Shown here: piece after piece, positions 53,760 to 57,519 of the stretch
Layout: every line of letters begins with the position of its first letter
Numbering within the stretch: the first letter of the stretch is position 1
Source of the DNA: Nemertoderma westbladi
Taxonomy: Eukaryota > Xenacoelomorpha > Nemertodermatida > Nemertodermatidae
NCBI GenBank assembly: GCA_032718475.1
Contig: JAUCBJ010003968.1
Coordinates: forward strand, 1-57,519
Length of the DNA stretch: 57,519 nt
Direction: 5' to 3'
Notes under the pieces: generated by a model
What the model saw: the letters and a program-made list of their open reading frames with translations, nothing else
Told to the model about the DNA's origin: nothing
The model's database searches: none
Translations under genes and position numbers: made by a program

Positions 53760-55140
53760 AATGGCGAATTAATTCTAAATAATATAATAATAATATATAT
53801 TATATCTTTTATTATATTCAAAGTATGGCTTCGATACGTTGCATTAATATAATACGATTGCCGGAATAATAAACCTAATGTTACAGATGGTTCTTATGAA
53901 TATAATATTTTGCATTTTATATATATTCTTTATATTGAAAAATTAGCATTATAAAGAGTGGGGAGGACGTTTTCCAGGGTATCTTCTACTTGTGGCAAAG
54001 GGTTAGTTACCAATAATAATCGTTTTAAATTTGAAAAGGTTATCAAAAATACATTATTTTACTATTGTTTGCTTTTGCGGACACTACATTTGCGTACAAA
54101 AAAGTAATTATCTAATAAATCTTTCAAAAATATAGACAAATAATTTATTTAACATTGAGTAAGGGATCAATCAAAGCAATCGTTATATGTGTTGAAAGAG
54201 TGTCAACGTAGAAAAGGTTTGCACGTAATATGAGACAAATCCATGCACACACTCAAAAATTAAAGGCGAACTTCAAAACGGAACTTAATATCCAATATTG
54301 GTTTATGTTGTTAAGCGGCTCTCTAGTTAAATAATAAACATTCGAGAACACTAAATTATTAAACATTACGAAATGCAGCAGCAGGAGTTGACGAGTACAA
54401 TAATTTATTGGAATAGCTGTAACTATGGAAGCAATATAGTAAAATACTGCATTCCAATTTATTCTTTAACATTATCTCGTAACTTTTATTAAAGAATAAG
54501 GTTTTCCCTAGGGAAAAAAGTACTCATTTTCTTCCGATTTTGTGGTATATTCGGGGGAAAGAAAAACAATTTAAGAACAAAAATGTTACTTCCTTTTTGT
54601 AAAATAAATAGTTATTGTTTATTAAACTTAGACTGGTTTACCTGCAATGATGTAGTCTTCAGAAATATAATACGGATGTTTTGATGGAAATTGGAACAAA
54701 ATTTATTTAAATAAATAAACTGTAATTCTCTCAGAACTGTGCTATGCAATCTTTGTCTTTCTTATTGTAAAACGAGGTTATTGACTGGGAATGATTTAAT
54801 CATTCATTTAACAGTTCATAATTATTAAGGACAGTTTATCAAAACATCCATCAGTAAAGTTCCTATGTATATCTATTTGTATACAAATTACAAGTAAACT
54901 AATTAGGAATCCCGCAATAGTAGATATTCTTAGTCAATCGAAGGTTGAACTGTGAAATTGGTAGTAAAGGTTAAGCTATTGTATTAATCAAGATATTTAC
55001 CCCATAATTAATATCAATCCATCGAAATATGTTATGAAAACAAGAAATAATATAATATTATTGTTATCAAATAACAATAAGAGCCGGGGGTGGGGGGGGG
55101 GGGGGCGTGATGCTAGAAATCCCCATCTTCCAGAAACAGT
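53760..55140. other. intergenic between the nucleotidase and ZSWIM-like genes
   Basis: The genes are divergent, so both promoters may lie here, or a non-coding first exon of the ZSWIM-like gene. A dispersed repeat matching 29630-29770 lies at 54190-54325. A G-rich run occurs at 55085-55105. Confidence 0.4.
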
Positions 55141-55142
55141 GA

Positions 55143-55735
55143 ATTGGAGGCTCAAACTCACTACGGTGCTCAAACTCACTGTGGTACTCAAACTTACTAC
55201 GGTGCAAACTCACTGTGGTACTCAAACTCACTACGGTGCTCAAACTCACTGTGGTACTCAAATCACTGCGGTGCTCAAACTCACTGCTGTGTTCAAACTC
55301 ACTGCGGTGCTCAAGCTCACTGTGGTAATCAAACTCACTGTGGTAATCAAACTCACTACGGTGCTCAAACTCATTGTGGCACTCAAACTCACTACAGTGC
55401 TCAAAGTCACTGTGGTACTCAAAATCACTGCGATGCTCAAACTCACTGACTGTGTTCAAACTCACTACGGTGCTCAAACTCACTGTGGTGCTCAAACTCA
55501 CTGTGGTACTCAAAATCACTGCGGTGCTCAAACTCACCGACTGTATTCAAACTCACTGTGGTGCACAAACTCACTGCGGTGCTCAAACTCACTGTGGTGC
55601 TCAAAATCACTGCGGTGCTCAAACTCACTGCTGTGCTCAAAACTCACTGCTTTGCTCAAAATCACTGCGGTGCTCAAACTCACTGCGGTGCTCAAACTCA
55701 CTGCGGTGCTCAAACTCACTGTGGTGCCCGAGTAT
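55143..55735. repeat. 18-bp tandem array, about 33 units
   Basis: Units CTCAAACTCACTGCGGTG with TG/CG, AC/TG and CTCAAAATC variants. The 18-bp period gives long open frames in all six frames, which are not genes. It ends 130 bp before the ZSWIM-like coding exon. Confidence 0.95.
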
Positions 55736-55865
55736 CTCGCCGTTAAGGGTTAAGCTAATATACATACATTCGTATACATCCCCTTTCGTATCGTCCTTAC
55801 TCCATTTTATTATTAATATTGTTATTAATTTGTATTTATTGTTCACACATTCTATTTCCTTTTAG

Positions 55866-56192
<327 letters not shown>

Positions 56193-56413
56193 TGAGTTAC
56201 AACAACTACAATAAATAGGTATATATCAACTAGGTTAGGTCCTAGCAGCAGAGGGCTATTTGTATTACTATTGCCTCTCGTATGCAGCTAATTTGAAAAT
56301 GGAGCACCAGATTCACCCCAGGAGGGCCGCTGTAACGCCTAGGCTGCAGCCTAGGGGGCCGGCATTACCATTACGCATAAGCTGACCACTTATTTCAAAT
56401 GCTTCCATTTACA

Positions 56414-56648
56414 GATAGGGGGGACTTTCGGCGCAATAATAATTCATCCCTCTCCAGGGGAAATTCGACGCAAATAACAGATGATTACTCTCAAAAATAA
56501 GACTGTGACCTGTTCTATTGTGCTTAGTTTATTGTTTTGGTTAAAATAACGTGCCACTGTAACCTGCTCCTTTCCCTAAATTGAGAATTTAACATTGAGG
56601 CGGGATATTAATTCGTATCTAGGACAGTTCCCCCCGGACACTTCCCCC
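56414..56648 (+). mobile_element. poly-G-ended MITE, copy D
   Basis: Starts GATAGGGGGGACTTTCGGCG and shares TTCATCCCTCTCCAGGGGAA and GAGGCGGGATATTA with copy A. The right end runs into C-rich sequence, with two runs of 20 C (56667-56686, 56712-56731). It lies in the first intron of the ZSWIM-like gene. Confidence 0.75.
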
Positions 56649-56878
56649 CGCCCAAGTAGGACACTTCCCCCCCCCCCCCCCCCCCCGAACACTTGCCCCC
56701 CGGACACTCCTCCCCCCCCCCCCCCCCCCCCTCAGTTAAAGTGTTAAAATTAATCTGGATGCATCAAAGCAATAAACAAAAGTTAAAGATGGTTACAGGA
56801 CAAGTTGTATCTAGACAAGTTTTTTCAAAATTATAAAAGAAACATTTTTATAGTCAAATTTTGTTTGTTTTTCTTTTA

Positions 56879-57015
56879 ATTGGGGGCTGCCGCCCCCAAA
56901 CCCCCGCTTCTTTTGTTGGGGGCTGCCGCCCCCAAACCCACGCTTATTTTCTTGGGGGCTGCCGCCCCCAAACCCCCGCTTCTTTTCTTGGGGGTTATCG
57001 CCCCCAGACCCCGGC
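56879..57015. repeat. four tandem units, each with a GC hairpin
   Basis: About 36-bp units with GGGGGCTGCCGCCCCC (a self-complementary stem) followed by AAACCCCCGCTTCTTTT. The fourth unit is altered to GGGGGTTATCGCCCCC, keeping the stem while changing the loop. Confidence 0.9.
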
Positions 57016-57519
57016 ATTTCCCTGAGTGCCCGTGGTGAAAGACTTTGAGACCGCTTTGTAATAATTCAATTCATGTTTGTATCATCAGATAATAAATTGA
57101 CTAAGCCTAAAGTAGGAGCTGTATTGAATGTTAACCAATTTAATATATAAATTACTACAATATTGTATAATTCAACAAAATCCTATTAAAAATATTGCAA
57201 GTAACCAGGAAATTTATTATGTAGTGTGTATAATATTTATATAGTATGTATAGGGTAGTGATATGTATATCAATATGTAATGCTGAACACAGAATACAGG
57301 TCGACGCATGTCGATTTTACCCTGGAGAGGTATAATTTTGATTGCAACATTAATATTCATCCCCATCTGCTACAATTTGAAGAAGACTAGTTACACAATA
57401 ATACCTATAATTAAAACAATTAATTATTATAATTCTATAGTTAATAAAAACAGTATATCATTCCGGGGATGGAATTTATACGTCATCGAATATAATTAAT
57501 TGTTTAAAGATTAGCAAAC
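57016..57519. other. ZSWIM-like intron 1, end of window
   Basis: AT-rich with no recognised feature. A TTTTACCCTGGAGAGGTATA string near 57315 resembles the inner part of the poly-G MITE and may be a remnant. Confidence 0.35.

Noticed and set aside
55034-55865. Open frames up to 239 codons in the 18-bp array
   Set aside because: All frames are open because 18 is a multiple of three; there are no splice or domain features.
57308-57499. 63-codon frame at the end of the window
   Set aside because: AT-rich intronic sequence with a MITE-like start; no domain.

Overview
The window is metazoan nuclear DNA. It is AT-rich, has spliced genes with GT-AG introns, and is heavily invaded by non-LTR retrotransposons, short inverted-repeat elements and tandem repeats. 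Nothing in it is bacterial or viral. The species cannot be named from the sequence; an anion-type Cys-loop receptor, exportin-6, ecto-5'-nucleotidase and a ZSWIM4/5/6-type gene together indicate an animal.

Region 1 (about 0.4-19.9 kb, + strand) is the most unusual part. Thirteen candidate exons whose phases all agree assemble into one open reading frame of about 596 codons. It reads: probable signal peptide, four calcium-binding-type EGF modules, then a pentameric ligand-gated ion channel (Cys-loop receptor) with an extracellular ligand-binding domain, a 13-residue Cys-loop, M1, an anion-type M2, M3, a short cytoplasmic loop and M4. An EGF-channel fusion is not an architecture I know. Its introns hold LINE fragments, two copies of a small element carrying a hammerhead-ribozyme-like motif, a 39-bp repeat array, a poly-G-ended MITE, and a 2.5-kb array of 78 units of 32 bp that grew inside the reverse-transcriptase sequence of a LINE.

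Region 2 (about 20-42.7 kb) holds no convincing host gene. It contains an Element X copy (22.6 kb), a 3.4-kb hAT-like element (25.7-29.1 kb) with a nested inverted-repeat element, a large hairpin (31.5 kb), a decayed LINE (33.2-34.7 kb), an array of about 17 copies of a 70-bp motif (36.5-37.7 kb), a cluster of palindromes (38.4 kb), and a nested set at 39.1-42.1 kb. In that set a hAT-like element sits in the loop of a perfect palindrome and itself contains a foldback-like element whose arms are 12-bp minisatellites.

Region 3 (42.8-53.8 kb) has two single-exon genes: exportin-6 (+, 1097 aa) and a GPI-anchored ecto-5'-nucleotidase (-, 602 aa), with a hAT-like element, a MITE and a different LINE between them. 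Region 4 (55.1-57.5 kb) has an 18-bp tandem array just upstream of the first coding exon of a ZSWIM4/5/6-like gene, whose remaining exons lie beyond the window.

The genes do not form a pathway. The EGF-channel and the 5'-nucleotidase are cell-surface proteins, exportin-6 carries actin out of the nucleus, and the ZSWIM protein is probably a ubiquitin-ligase adaptor.
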